Below are positions 7,308-14,939 of a stretch of DNA of 40,840 bases, in pieces (position 1 is the first letter of the stretch; the number at the start of each line of letters is the position of its first letter). Source of the DNA: Deltaproteobacteria bacterium RIFCSPHIGHO2_02_FULL_43_33 (GTDB lineage: Bacteria > Desulfobacterota > GWC2-55-46 > UBA9637); assembly GCA_001798165.1 (NCBI GenBank), contig MGRL01000057.1, positions 1 through 40,840 on the forward strand. The letters run 5' to 3'. The notes below the pieces were generated by a model. The model did not search any database, had not been told where the DNA came from, and saw only the letters and a program-made list of their open reading frames with translations. The translations under genes and the position numbers were made by a program.

Positions 7308-7548
7308 ATATTGCGGTCAGCGATTTTGGGAGTTTGTTTCGGGCGATACGGATTTATATGTTCAAATCATAGAGCCGCTTGGACACAAGGCAAAAGAAAA
7401 GAATGAGGAATTTCTGGAAGCCTACGCAAAACTGATTAACAAGTTCACCTTTGAGTTTGGGAAAGAATTTTGCATAGACGGGCAAATAAGGTGGGATGCT
7501 TTGGTAAAATTCAATTCATCAATAAGCTTGCCGGAAAAACAATCTTAA
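7279..7548 (+). pseudogene. C-terminal fragment of a type II restriction endonuclease (PmeII-like)
   Basis: The frame reads FIDYLKYCGQRFWEFVSGD, then DLYVQIIEPLGHKAKEKN, and ends DGQIRWDALVKFNSS. This resembles the C-terminal end of PmeII-type restriction enzymes as I remember them. There is no N-terminal portion, and a stop (TAG at 7261-7263) lies just upstream in this frame, so this is a remnant rather than a gene. With the truncated methyltransferase at 5554 it probably marks the two ends of one old restriction-modification operon, whose middle is now occupied by the HNH gene and the 60-aa ORF. The family name is moderate to low confidence. Confidence 0.6.
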
Positions 7549-7554
7549 TATTGT

Positions 7555-9213
7555 ATGCAACCACGAACTTACACAAACATCCGCCGTCTCCATAAGATAG
7601 TCGTCATCTTCATCAAATACGGATTCGGCGGGCTGGTCAAGGAGTTAAAGCTCTTTCCGTTCCTCTCGGCATTTGAAAGGGTTTTGTTTTTCAGGAAGGC
7701 AAAGAAGGAATTAAGCATACCGGAAAGGATACGGATGGTCTTGGAGGAGCTCGGCCCTACCTTTATAAAACTGGGACAGGTGGCATCCACGCGTGCAGAT
7801 CTTTTGCCTCCGGACTGGCTTGAAGAGCTTAAAAAGCTCCAGGATGCTGTGCCGCCGTTTCCCTTTGAAAAGGTGAGGGAGGTAGTGGAGCATGGCCTCA
7901 AGGCGCCACTCCATGAAAAATTTAAGACCTTTGATGAAGCGCCTTGCGCATCTGCATCTATTGCACAGGTGCATTATGCAATCCTGCCTTCTGGCCAGGA
8001 GGTAGCGGTAAAGGTAAAACGGCCTGGCATAGATAAAATTATAGAATCAGATATTTCTGTAATGCACACAATTGCATATCTTCTGGACAGGTATGTGCCG
8101 CAGGCAAAGAGATACAGGCCTATGGAAGTTGTTGATGAATTTGCAAGGGTCATACATAAAGAACAGGATTTCACCGTGGAGGGTTCACATGCCGGCAGGT
8201 TTGCAAAGATGTTTGAGGACGACCTGACGGTCAAGATACCAAAGGTCTTCTGGGACTATACAACCAACGAGGTGCTTACCCTGGAGCGGATTTACGGCAC
8301 GCCGCTTGATGAGACTGAAAAGATAAAGGCCCAGGGTCTTGATGTCCAAAAGATTGCGGAAAACGGCATAAGGGCATTTTTCAGGCAGGTTTTTGAATTT
8401 GGATTTTTCCATGCAGATTTGCATCCTGGTAATATCTTTGCAGGGCATGACGGCACTATCATCTATCTTGACTTCGGCATTATGGGGCGGATTGATGAAA
8501 ACCTGAGAAAATATCTTGCCAGCCTTTTGTTTCATCTCGTAAAGCAGGACTATTACAGCATGGTAATGGTGCATCGGGACATGGGGCTTATCTCAAAGGA
8601 TGTAGATATCCACGAATTTGAAGAAGCCTTAAGGGATATTTGCGAGCCGGTATTCGGACGCACACTGGAACAGATAAACATGTCTGAGCTTATAATGAAA
8701 CTCATCCGCACAGCAAGGCGCTTTCAGATGAGGCTTCAGCCAAATCTCCTGCTCCTGCAAAAATCTATGGTAATCATCGAAGGTGTTGGCAGACAGATTT
8801 ATCCTGATGTGAATATGTGGGAGGTTGCAAAGCCATTAATCTACCAATGGATGATAAAGGAAAAGGCTTCGCCAAAGCGGATTTATGAGAGAGGAAAAGA
8901 CAGGATTGGTGGTTTTGTAGAAATGGCAACAGATGTGCCGTATCAGGTGCATTCTGTATTGAGTAAAACGCTTAGTGAAGAACTGAAGATAGGATTCGTG
9001 CATCATAAGCTTGAGGTGCTGTCTGACGAGATAGCAGGCCTTGGCCGCCGTATTGCAGCAGGAATGATAATTGCGGCATTGATAATAGGTTCATCGTTTA
9101 TTGCTATGGTAAATCAAGGCGGGGCTGTATTGTGGGGCATACCAGCATTGAGCTGGATAGGATTTATAATCGCTGCTGTTCTGGGGTTTAGGCTCGTAAG
9201 CAGTAAGAAGTAG
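7555..9213 (+). CDS. ubiB: UbiB/ABC1/AarF family atypical kinase
   Basis: The 552-aa protein carries the UbiB signatures: the N-terminal KxGQ-type segment LGPTFIKLGQVASTRADLLP, the alanine-rich loop ASASIAQVHYA, the invariant lysine in VAVKVKRPG, the catalytic-loop HADLHPGNIF and the metal-binding LDFGIMG. Two hydrophobic helices at the C-terminus (MIIAALIIGSSFIAMV, WIGFIIAAVLGF) anchor it in the membrane, as in the family. It supports quinone biosynthesis, probably by ATP-dependent handling of lipid intermediates. The next genes are ubiE/menG and an SCP2 protein, which makes a quinone cluster. Its stop TAG lies inside a REP-like repeat, so the last residues may have been set by that repeat. 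No clear ribosome-binding site is visible. Confidence 0.93.
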   Translation: MQPRTYTNIRRLHKIVVIFIKYGFGGLVKELKLFPFLSAFERVLFFRKAKKELSIPERIRMVLEELGPTFIKLGQVASTRADLLPPDWLEELKKLQDAVPPFPFEKVREVVEHGLKAPLHEKFKTFDEAPCASASIAQVHYAILPSGQEVAVKVKRPGIDKIIESDISVMHTIAYLLDRYVPQAKRYRPMEVVDEFARVIHKEQDFTVEGSHAGRFAKMFEDDLTVKIPKVFWDYTTNEVLTLERIYGTPLDETEKIKAQGLDVQKIAENGIRAFFRQVFEFGFFHADLHPGNIFAGHDGTIIYLDFGIMGRIDENLRKYLASLLFHLVKQDYYSMVMVHRDMGLISKDVDIHEFEEALRDICEPVFGRTLEQINMSELIMKLIRTARRFQMRLQPNLLLLQKSMVIIEGVGRQIYPDVNMWEVAKPLIYQWMIKEKASPKRIYERGKDRIGGFVEMATDVPYQVHSVLSKTLSEELKIGFVHHKLEVLSDEIAGLGRRIAAGMIIAALIIGSSFIAMVNQGGAVLWGIPALSWIGFIIAAVLGFRLVSSKK

Positions 9214-9262
9214 TTTGCCCATTTATGGGCGCTTTAAAACGCCGATGAATCGGCAGGCTACA
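9209..9262. repeat. REP-like double-hairpin repeat, copy A
   Basis: The sequence is TAGTTTGCCCATTTATGGGC, then GCTTTAAAAC, then GCCGATGAATCGGCAGGCTACA. It contains two small hairpins (GCCCATTTATGGGC and GCCGATGAATCGGC), and the outer edges (GTAGTTTGCC / GGCAGGCTAC) also pair. A closely matching copy lies at 26741-26795. It sits between ubiB and ubiE and supplies the ubiB stop codon. Confidence 0.85.
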
Positions 9263-9276
9263 AAATCGTTATACAA

Positions 9277-10026
9277 ATGGATAAAAAATCCACCACACAC
9301 TTCGGCAATCAGATAATACCTGCTGAGGAAAAAAAACAGAGGGTGCAGGAGATATTTTCTTCTGTTGCGGACAAATACGACCTGATGAATGACCTCATGA
9401 GCCTTGGCACGCACAGGCTCTGGAAGAGGTTTGTGGCGGAAAAGACCAATCTCAGAGAGGGCGATTCTGCAATAGATGTGTGCGGCGGGACTGCTGATAT
9501 AGCAATGCTTATGGTAAAGAGGGTTGGTGAAAAAGGAAAGATTGTCGTTTATGACATCAACAAGGAAATGCTGGAATTTGGCAGAGAGAAATGCATTGAC
9601 AAAGGCTTTCTAAAAAACATTCAGTATGTGCAGGGAGATGCAGAGGAGATAGCCTTTGCTAACAATACCTTCCACTGCGCAACGGTCGGCTTTGGCATAA
9701 GGAATGTTACCTATCTGGAAAAGGCGTTTAAGGAGATGATGCGCGTGGTAAAGCCGGGCGGCCGGGTTATCTGCCTTGAATTTTCTCATCCCACATCAAA
9801 TGTGTTCAGTAAGCTCTACGACCTTTACTCTTTTAAGGTTATGCCTGAAATTGGCGAAGTAGTTACCGGCAACCGTGAGGCCTATACTTACCTGCCGGAA
9901 TCCATCAGAAAATTTCCGACCCAGGAAGAATTGAAAAAGCTCATGGAAGGGGTCGGCCTTTTTAAGGTCAAATACTATAATTTCTTTAACGGCATTGCTG
10001 CGGTGCATATAGGAACAAAAGTATGA
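9277..10026 (+). CDS. ubiE/menG: Demethylmenaquinone/2-methoxy-6-polyprenyl-1,4-benzoquinol methyltransferase
   Basis: This AdoMet-dependent class I methyltransferase does the C-methylation step of mena- or ubiquinone synthesis. At 249 aa it has normal length. Family marks are VADKYDLMNDLMSLGTHRLWK, the AdoMet motif SAIDVCGGTADIAMLM, VGFGIRNV and KPGGRVICLEFSHP, then YTYLPESIRKFPTQEEL. In an organism with no visible ubiquinone-specific genes, menaquinone is the more likely substrate. It follows ubiB after a REP-like spacer and overlaps the SCP2 gene by ATGA, so they are translated together. Confidence 0.95.
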   Translation: MDKKSTTHFGNQIIPAEEKKQRVQEIFSSVADKYDLMNDLMSLGTHRLWKRFVAEKTNLREGDSAIDVCGGTADIAMLMVKRVGEKGKIVVYDINKEMLEFGREKCIDKGFLKNIQYVQGDAEEIAFANNTFHCATVGFGIRNVTYLEKAFKEMMRVVKPGGRVICLEFSHPTSNVFSKLYDLYSFKVMPEIGEVVTGNREAYTYLPESIRKFPTQEELKKLMEGVGLFKVKYYNFFNGIAAVHIGTKV

Positions 10027-10460
10027 AGTCAGGGGTCAGGAGTCAGAAGTCAGAATTTAAACAAAGGTTAAAGGAAAAAGCTCTGCAATATCTACAGTTT
10101 CCGTTGAGGCTAACCCCGCTTTGGATTGAGGCGATTGGCATGGGCGCTGTAATGGGTGCAATTGTTGACAGCAACAAAAAGTTTAAAGAACGTCTGAAGG
10201 AGATTGACGACAAGATATTTTCATTTGAGGCATCAGACCTAAACAAAAAATTTTATCTTCATATTAAGAATGGAGATATAAAGATAATTCCGCATCTTGC
10301 AAAAACGCCTGATGTTGTTATGAAAGGTGAGGCTAAAATATTCTTTGGGCTTCTTTTAGGCAAAGAAGACCCGGATACCGTGTTTTTCTCAAGAAAACTG
10401 GAGATAAGCGGAGATACATCTGCGGCAATACATTTTAAGAATATATTGAACAGCCTATAA
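10023..10460 (+). CDS. SCP2 sterol-carrier-domain protein (UbiT/UbiJ-like)
   Basis: The 145-aa product has an SCP2-type lipid-binding core: DLNKKFYLHIKNGDIKIIPH, PDVVMKGEAKIFFGLLLGKEDPDTVFFSRKLEISGDTSAAIHFKNIL. SCP2 proteins such as UbiJ and UbiT bind isoprenoid quinone intermediates, and the overlap with ubiE/menG and nearness of ubiB fit this. The first 12 or so residues (MKSGVRSQKSEFK) are encoded by a GGAGTCA-unit repeat, not by family sequence. The ATGA overlap nevertheless favours this start. Which quinone branch it serves is inferred, not seen. Confidence 0.85.
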   Translation: MKSGVRSQKSEFKQRLKEKALQYLQFPLRLTPLWIEAIGMGAVMGAIVDSNKKFKERLKEIDDKIFSFEASDLNKKFYLHIKNGDIKIIPHLAKTPDVVMKGEAKIFFGLLLGKEDPDTVFFSRKLEISGDTSAAIHFKNILNSL

Positions 10461-10486
10461 AAATGATTTCACAGATTATAGAGACA

Positions 10487-10578
10487 GATTACACAGATAA
10501 TTCCCCCTCACCTTTCTCCTCTCCCCCAGCAGGGGGAGAAGGTAGGGTGAGGGGGTAAGAGTTTTAATCTGTGTAATC
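10487..10578. repeat. Nested hairpin: CCCCCTCACC repeat inside a GATTACACAGAT repeat
   Basis: The outer stem is GATTACACAGAT (10487-10498) with ATCTGTGTAATC (10567-10578), 12 perfect pairs. Its loop holds a second hairpin: CCCCCTCACC (10503-10512) with GGTGAGGGGG (10546-10555), and CTCCCCC with GGGGGAG around AGCA. The layout looks like one repeat inserted in the loop of another. It occupies most of the space between the SCP2 gene and larC. The outer repeat family recurs at 14637-14719. Confidence 0.85.
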
Positions 10579-10612
10579 GTTCTTGGAAATCTACTTAATC
10601 ATTTATAAGCAT

Positions 10613-11791
10613 ATGAACTCAAAAATAGCATACTTTGATTGTTGTTCCGGCATAAGCGGTGATATGGTCCTCGGTGCGTTGATTGACTGCGGCCTTGATA
10701 TTAAGGTGCTTCGCAAAGAATTGGCGAAGCTGCCTGTCAAGGGCTACTCCATATCTGCTTCAAAGGATGAGCGCCACCATATAACTGGCATAAACTTCTG
10801 TGTTAGATTTAAGGATTCCCACCACCACAGGACTTTTAAAGAAATAAAAACCCTTATCTCAAGAAGCAGTCTCTCGCAAAGAACTAAGGGGTTAAGCATC
10901 TCTATATTTGAGACTCTTGCAAATGCAGAGGCAAAGGTTCATGGCTGTAAAGCAGATGATGTCCATTTTCATGAGGTCGGCGCAGTTGATTCAATCATAG
11001 ATATAGTTGGAACGGCTATTGCTGTGGAATATTCGGGTATAGAAAAAGTTTACGCATCATCCTTGCCTCTTGGTTCTGGCTGGGTTAATATGTCGCACGG
11101 AAAAATGCCTGTGCCTGCGCCGGCTACTTTGGAAATTTTACAAGGTGTGCCGATTGCCAAATCCATTGTCGCATCAGAACTTACAACGCCAACAGGAGCT
11201 GCCATAATAAAAACCCTTGCAGAAGATTTTGGCAGTATGCCGCATATGAGAATAGAGAAAACCGGCTATGGTATAGGAGATAAGAATTTTAAAGAAATTC
11301 CAAATATCTTGAGAGTGGTAATTGGCAAGGGGGAGGCTTGCCCTGAAAGACTCCTTGTCCTTGAGACAAATATAGACGACATGAACCCGCAGATATATGA
11401 TTACCTTATGTCCAGGCTTTTCAAAAAAGGCGCGCTTGATGTATTTCTTATACCGATTCAGATGAAAAAGGGACGGCCTGCAATTCTTTTAAAGGCGCTA
11501 TGCAATGAAAATAAAAAGGATATGCTGATGAATATAATCTTTAAAGAGACGACAACCATCGGCATCCGCTCATATGAAGTAGATAGACGCTGCCTTGAGC
11601 GCAACATAAAAGAGGTCTCAACGCCTTACGGAAAGGTGAAAGTTAAAGTTTCCGAAAAGGATGGTAAGTTGATAAACATCCAACCTGAATATGAAGACTG
11701 TAAAAAGTTAGCTGAAAAGAAAAATATACCTTTAAAAGAAGTAATAGATATGGTAAAAAGATATTCATCTCAAGCCGTAAATAAAAAATAA
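10613..11791 (+). CDS. larC: Nickel pincer cofactor biosynthesis protein LarC
   Basis: LarC inserts nickel into the pincer (nickel-pincer nucleotide) cofactor of lactate racemase and related enzymes. The start MNSKIAYFDCCSGISGDMVLGALID is the family opening, so I use ATG 10613 and not the ORF start at 10583. Other marks are DVHFHEVGAVDSIIDIVG, ASELTTPTGAAIIKTL, LLVLETNIDDMNPQIYDYLM and QMKKGRPAILLKALC. At 392 aa it is full length and in one frame, whereas some species split it into LarC1 and LarC2 by a frameshift. larA, larB and larE are not nearby. Confidence 0.95.
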   Translation: MNSKIAYFDCCSGISGDMVLGALIDCGLDIKVLRKELAKLPVKGYSISASKDERHHITGINFCVRFKDSHHHRTFKEIKTLISRSSLSQRTKGLSISIFETLANAEAKVHGCKADDVHFHEVGAVDSIIDIVGTAIAVEYSGIEKVYASSLPLGSGWVNMSHGKMPVPAPATLEILQGVPIAKSIVASELTTPTGAAIIKTLAEDFGSMPHMRIEKTGYGIGDKNFKEIPNILRVVIGKGEACPERLLVLETNIDDMNPQIYDYLMSRLFKKGALDVFLIPIQMKKGRPAILLKALCNENKKDMLMNIIFKETTTIGIRSYEVDRRCLERNIKEVSTPYGKVKVKVSEKDGKLINIQPEYEDCKKLAEKKNIPLKEVIDMVKRYSSQAVNKK

Positions 11792-11810
11792 TCGGAGGGA
11801 GGTGAAAACC

Positions 11811-11900
11811 GTGGCAGCAAAAAAGAAGGCAGCAAAGAAGAAAACAAATAGTAAGAAAAAGGCAAAGAAGGGCAGCAGATCTTCCTGTAAATCTTGTTAA
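11811..11900 (+). CDS. 29-aa lysine-rich basic peptide with terminal CKSC
   Basis: A strong ribosome-binding site (GGAGGGAGGTG) sits 7 nt before GTG 11811. The frame reads MAAKKKAAKKKTNSKKK, then KKGSRSSCKSC, stop. It is too short for the ORF track. The composition resembles the alanine/lysine-rich tails of histone H1-like DNA-binding proteins, but the C-terminal CxxC pair is unusual and could bind a metal. It follows larC by 19 bp and is followed by a good terminator, so it is probably the last gene of the larC transcript. Function unknown. Confidence 0.6.
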   Translation: MAAKKKAAKKKTNSKKKAKKGSRSSCKSC

Positions 11901-11923
11901 TTAAAAATATTTTGGACTGAACA

Positions 11924-11957
11924 AAAAGGGGCGGATTTCATTTGCCCCTTTTATTAT
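11924..11957. terminator. Bidirectional rho-independent terminator
   Basis: AAAAGGGGC (11924-11932) pairs perfectly with GCCCCTTTT (11944-11952) around an 11-nt loop, followed by a T-rich stretch on the plus strand and preceded by an A-run that serves the minus strand. It lies between the converging larC/peptide transcript and hinT, and so can end both. Confidence 0.85.
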
Positions 11958-11973
11958 TTTGAAGGTTTATCTT

Positions 11974-12309
11974 TTAGCCTAATATGCCGGAAAGCGGCCT
12001 CCCTGCAAGCAAATGCATATGCAGATGAAGCACTGTCTGGCCACCTTCATGATTTGTATTTATAGCAACCCTGAAACCTTTCTCATGAACACCAGTTTTT
12101 TTTGCTATCTCATTTGCTGCTGAGAGCATATCGCCAAACAAGGCTTTATCCTTGCAGTCTAAAAGGGTTGTATAATGCTTTTTAGGAATTATCAATACAT
12201 GCACCGGCGCCTGCGGGTTTATATCTTTAATTGCGATGAGGCTATCGTTTTCCAAAACAGCGCTTGATGGTATTTCCTTTTTTGCAATCTTACAAAATAT
12301 ACAGTCCAT
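11974..12309 (-). CDS. hinT: HIT-family nucleotide hydrolase (HinT-like)
   Basis: The 111-aa protein hydrolyses purine nucleoside phosphoramidates. It opens with the zinc-binding style MDCIFCKIAKKEIPSSAV, continues DINPQAPVHVLIIPKKH and ends with the histidine triad in GGQTVLHLHMHLLAGRPL. Length and motif order match HinT. A ribosome-binding site (GGAGGAC) is 2-3 nt before the ATG. It converges on the terminator shared with larC. Its physiological role here is not visible from neighbours. Confidence 0.95.
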   Translation of the reverse strand: MDCIFCKIAKKEIPSSAVLENDSLIAIKDINPQAPVHVLIIPKKHYTTLLDCKDKALFGDMLSAANEIAKKTGVHEKGFRVAINTNHEGGQTVLHLHMHLLAGRPLSGILG

Positions 12310-12448
12310 AATGTCCTCCCATTTAGGAATGTTTCGTTCTGGGATTTTATTGCCTATAGCTTTTCATCCGCCACCCAAATCCCATCATCTGTCAAATTAT
12401 CTTAATTTTACCGCTATTATACGTTCAAAGCCAAACAAAACCGTGATA

Positions 12449-12997
12449 TCAATCTTCTTCAACTTCTGAGACGGTGACTCCACGGATAAAATGTTCAAAA
12501 GAAACTGAGTCGAGCCTCTTCGTCAAAAAAGCAGGTAAATCCATTGTCGGGCAATGCAAAACATCCGATTTGTGGTTGAATTTGTCTGAAAGCCATTTAG
12601 CAAGCTCTATAGGCCAATAGCTCATACTCATCTGAATCACTTTTGCATTGGCACGTTTGGCATGAGCTTCCAATCCCGAACCTTCCCCCACCCAGTCAAC
12701 AATGATGCAAGTCGCGGAGTGGAATTGCCGCTTGTTGATTTCCATGTCGCGTTCAAAACGTGAAACCTTATCTTTGGTGATTTCCGGATTCCCTCGGCCG
12801 ATAAATCCTAAATCAAAACGAATGGCCTGCCCCGGAGCAACCAAAAGAGTGGCATCGGCTTCCCGCTCGCCGATTTTGCTTGAGAGCCAAAAAACTTTTG
12901 AAGTTTTTTTCGGCGGATAGCCGGTCTGCTCAAATCCCAAAGCTACCAAGACACTACCAAGCACCAGTCTTTCAAAAACACCTCCAAGATTTAGTTT
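12449..12997 (-). pseudogene. C-terminal half of a CfrBI-type restriction endonuclease
   Basis: The frame reads VFERLVLGSVLVALGFEQTGYPP, VFWLSSKIGEREADATLLV, IRFDLGFIGRGNPEITKDKVSRFERD and ends near VPFEHFI-type sequence (SVSFEHFIRGVTV). This corresponds, from memory of the family, to the C-terminal domain of CfrBI-like type II enzymes, with catalytic-looking E and D residues in EADATLLV and IRFDLGFIG. About half of the usual length is missing at the N-terminus; the open frame stops at 12998, right beside the end of the neighbouring surface-protein ORF. No methyltransferase accompanies it. It is a restriction-modification relic. Confidence 0.7.
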
Positions 12998-13005
12998 TTA
13001 TATCA

Positions 13006-13449
13006 CTAACCTTTCGGTGTGTCCACTATTTCGAGGGAAGGGCAATTTGTATCTACATATAAATCGTCGTAGTTAAGACCACCGGCAGTGCCTATTATAC
13101 GTACACCACCATTTGAATCATCAGAAGGTTGTTGGATGGTTAACTTTGCCCCCGGGCTCGTCGTCCCGATACCGACGTTGCCGGAAACATCAACAGTCAG
13201 TCTGTCCGCCGCTCCGGTGACATCCCTGAGCCTAAATGTAGATGTTGTTACACCGAGAGCAAAAGTACGAGAGGTATTGTCATCCACTGTCAACTGTGGA
13301 TATGTGGCATTAGAGACGTGCAGTTTGGTCGAAGGAGTCGTTGTTCCAATCCCGGCATTGCCGTTTACTATAAGGTCTCCGTCCCCTGCAAGCGCATTAA
13401 CTCCGACAAGCAGAAGTCCTGCCATTAAACCAAAAATTAGTTTTTTCAT
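13006..13449 (-). CDS. Secreted protein with GIGTTSP-type repeats, probably C-terminally truncated
   Basis: The N-terminus MKKLIFGLMAGLLLVGVNALA is a clear signal peptide. Two copies of NxGIGTTTP/NVGIGTTSPGAKL follow, the repeat found in surface and tail-fibre-like proteins, often upstream of an S74 chaperone domain. The protein stops at residue 147 in LEIVDTPKG, well short of such proteins, and its stop abuts the broken CfrBI remnant, so the C-terminus was probably lost in the same event. GGAGGG lies 7 nt upstream of the start. It follows another secreted surface protein on the same strand by 24 bp. Role: probable surface-exposed protein. Confidence 0.7.
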   Translation of the reverse strand: MKKLIFGLMAGLLLVGVNALAGDGDLIVNGNAGIGTTTPSTKLHVSNATYPQLTVDDNTSRTFALGVTTSTFRLRDVTGAADRLTVDVSGNVGIGTTSPGAKLTIQQPSDDSNGGVRIIGTAGGLNYDDLYVDTNCPSLEIVDTPKG

Positions 13450-13473
13450 TTTCTTCCCTCCATATTTTTCTTC

Positions 13474-14460
13474 CTATTTTTCCAAAACAAAATTTCTGAT
13501 TGCCATTACCCCGCCGCCGGGCAATGTTTGTATCATCCCTTTAAGAATTGTGCTGCCGGTGCTGGTTGTAAAATTGCTGCTATATCCGCCTTGCAAGGAG
13601 AGCGAGATATTTCTGTTTGCGCTGAAATTTCCGGTGAGATTTACGGCCTGAACCTGAATGTTGTCTCCATCAATAGCCGCATTATATGCATCCTGTATTG
13701 AGGAATAATATACGCCGGGAGAGCGTAAAATCCTTATTACATTGAGTAGATAGGTTTGGCTCTTCGCCGCCTCGCTGTTGCCGGCAATATCCGTCGCAAA
13801 ATATTTTAATGTCGTTGTAGCAGATATGATTATCGGCGACACATAGACGCTTGATGAGGTAGTGGGTGTTGAGCCGTCGGTCGTATAATAAATTTTATTG
13901 CAGCCGGTTCCAATGTCGCTGCAAGTTAGGGTTACGCTCTGGGTGGATATATATGTTCCACCGCTTGGCGAGACTGTTGTTACCGGCGACGTTGTATCAA
14001 TAATATATGTCTGGCTCTTTACCGCCTCGCTGTTGTCGGCGAGGTCTGTTGCAAAGTATTGTAAGGTAGTTGTCGCAGATATGATTATCGGCGTTGAATA
14101 GACGCTTGATGAAGTGGTGGGTGTTGAACCGTCGGTCGTATAATAAATATTGTTGCAGCCTGAGCCTGCGTCGCTGCATGTGAGGGTTACGCTCTGGGCA
14201 GCATTGTATGTGCCGCCTGCAGGCGAGGCTGTTGTTAGTGGAGGAACAGTATCTATGGATATGACTTTCTGCATCCTGTTGCCTGCCTCATCATACTGGT
14301 ATTCTATTATCAAACCGTTCCCATACGCAGCTCGTATTAAACGGTTCAGGTCATCGTAGGTATAGTTGACGGTTTCGGCAAAAGAGGCATTTGCAAGAAT
14401 GCAAGCAAACGCGCTCATTATTATTGTGCAAAATATTACACCGGCGAGTTTTTGCTTCAT
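13474..14460 (-). CDS. Secreted protein with YD repeat and two chitobiase-C-terminal-like (HEX) repeats
   Basis: I chose ATG 14460 (MKQKLAGVIFCTIIMSAFACIL), because it gives a signal peptide and has AAGGA upstream; the longer ORF start lies in a hairpin repeat. A Rhs-type YD element follows (VNYTYDDLNRLIRAAYGNGLIIEYQYDEAGNR). Then come two near-identical repeats of about 85 residues (TTASPAGGTYNAAQSVTLTC...IYYTTDGSTPTTSSSVY...LQYFATD), of the chitobiase/beta-hexosaminidase C-terminal type. A beta-rich tail (SIQDAYNAAIDGDNIQVQAV) resembles the start of a parallel beta-helix. It is likely a cell-surface or secreted protein; it has no visible catalytic domain. Confidence 0.8.
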   Translation of the reverse strand: MKQKLAGVIFCTIIMSAFACILANASFAETVNYTYDDLNRLIRAAYGNGLIIEYQYDEAGNRMQKVISIDTVPPLTTASPAGGTYNAAQSVTLTCSDAGSGCNNIYYTTDGSTPTTSSSVYSTPIIISATTTLQYFATDLADNSEAVKSQTYIIDTTSPVTTVSPSGGTYISTQSVTLTCSDIGTGCNKIYYTTDGSTPTTSSSVYVSPIIISATTTLKYFATDIAGNSEAAKSQTYLLNVIRILRSPGVYYSSIQDAYNAAIDGDNIQVQAVNLTGNFSANRNISLSLQGGYSSNFTTSTGSTILKGMIQTLPGGGVMAIRNFVLEK

Positions 14461-14607
14461 TTTCCTTATACCAGATGCCATGTGGTTTTGTTTGATGGTC
14501 TTCCGATTCATCCGCTTCCCTGTGCAGTTGCCTTTACCCCGCGCCAAAGTTTTTGATATGGGGGATAATCGGCCAGTTGCGAAAGATCCATCACTTTTTG
14601 CAGCGTA

Positions 14608-14748
14608 ACAGTTTGTTGAAAAACTCAACAAACTCCGATTACACGGATAAAAGATTAGATTTCACAGATTAAAACCCATTGAAATATCTGTGTAATCGTT
14701 TTTCCTAATCTGTGTAATCAAGGCTGTTGATGCCTTTTTCAACAGCCT
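14608..14748. repeat. Nested hairpins: GTTGAAAAA repeat around GATTACACGGAT repeats
   Basis: The outer parts are AGTTTGTTGA (14610-14619) / TCAACAAACT (14625-14634) and AGGCTGTTGA (14721-14730) / TCAACAGCCT (14739-14748), each a local hairpin, and the two can also pair with one another. Between them lie GATTACACGGAT (14637-14648) and TTTCACAGATT against two copies of ATCTGTGTAATC (14685-14696 and 14708-14719). The layout repeats the repeat-in-repeat organisation at 10487. Confidence 0.8.
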
Positions 14749-14785
14749 GGTAATGCCATTATCACAGGAAATTTGCATTGTCAAG

Positions 14786-14842
14786 CAGTTTACCGCCAGT
14801 TGTTTACCACCAGTTGTACCACCACCAGTTTACCACCCAGTG
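14786..14842 (+). promoter_or_regulatory. Five-copy CAGTT direct-repeat array upstream of the pilus promoter
   Basis: CAGTT or CAGTG occurs at 14786, 14797, 14811, 14826 and 14838, each next to TTTACC/TACCACC-type sequence, giving spacings of 11-15 bp. The array ends 11 bp before the -35 element of the pilus-operon promoter. Part of it (GCCAGTTGTTT at 14795, CCAGTTG again at 14810) is shared with the upstream region of the P-type ATPase, including the 14-bp spacing. This is a candidate activator or repressor site; the protein is unknown. Confidence 0.5.
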
Positions 14843-14852
14843 GACTTTTTCA

Positions 14853-14881
14853 TTGATTAAGGGGTATCCTTACAATATAAT
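14853..14881 (+). promoter_or_regulatory. Sigma70-type promoter for the pilus/secretion operon
   Basis: TTGATT (14853-14858) and TATAAT (14876-14881) are separated by exactly 17 bp. The -10 element is a perfect match and the -35 matches in four of six positions. Transcription would begin near 14888, leaving a leader of about 140 nt before the ATPase gene, most of it a TTTACAATTTGC-type repeat. Confidence 0.7.
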
Positions 14882-14939
14882 GACGACCGTTGTTTGTGAA
14901 AGATAGAAAGTGCCAGGCAACGTTCTTGCGGATGGTGAA

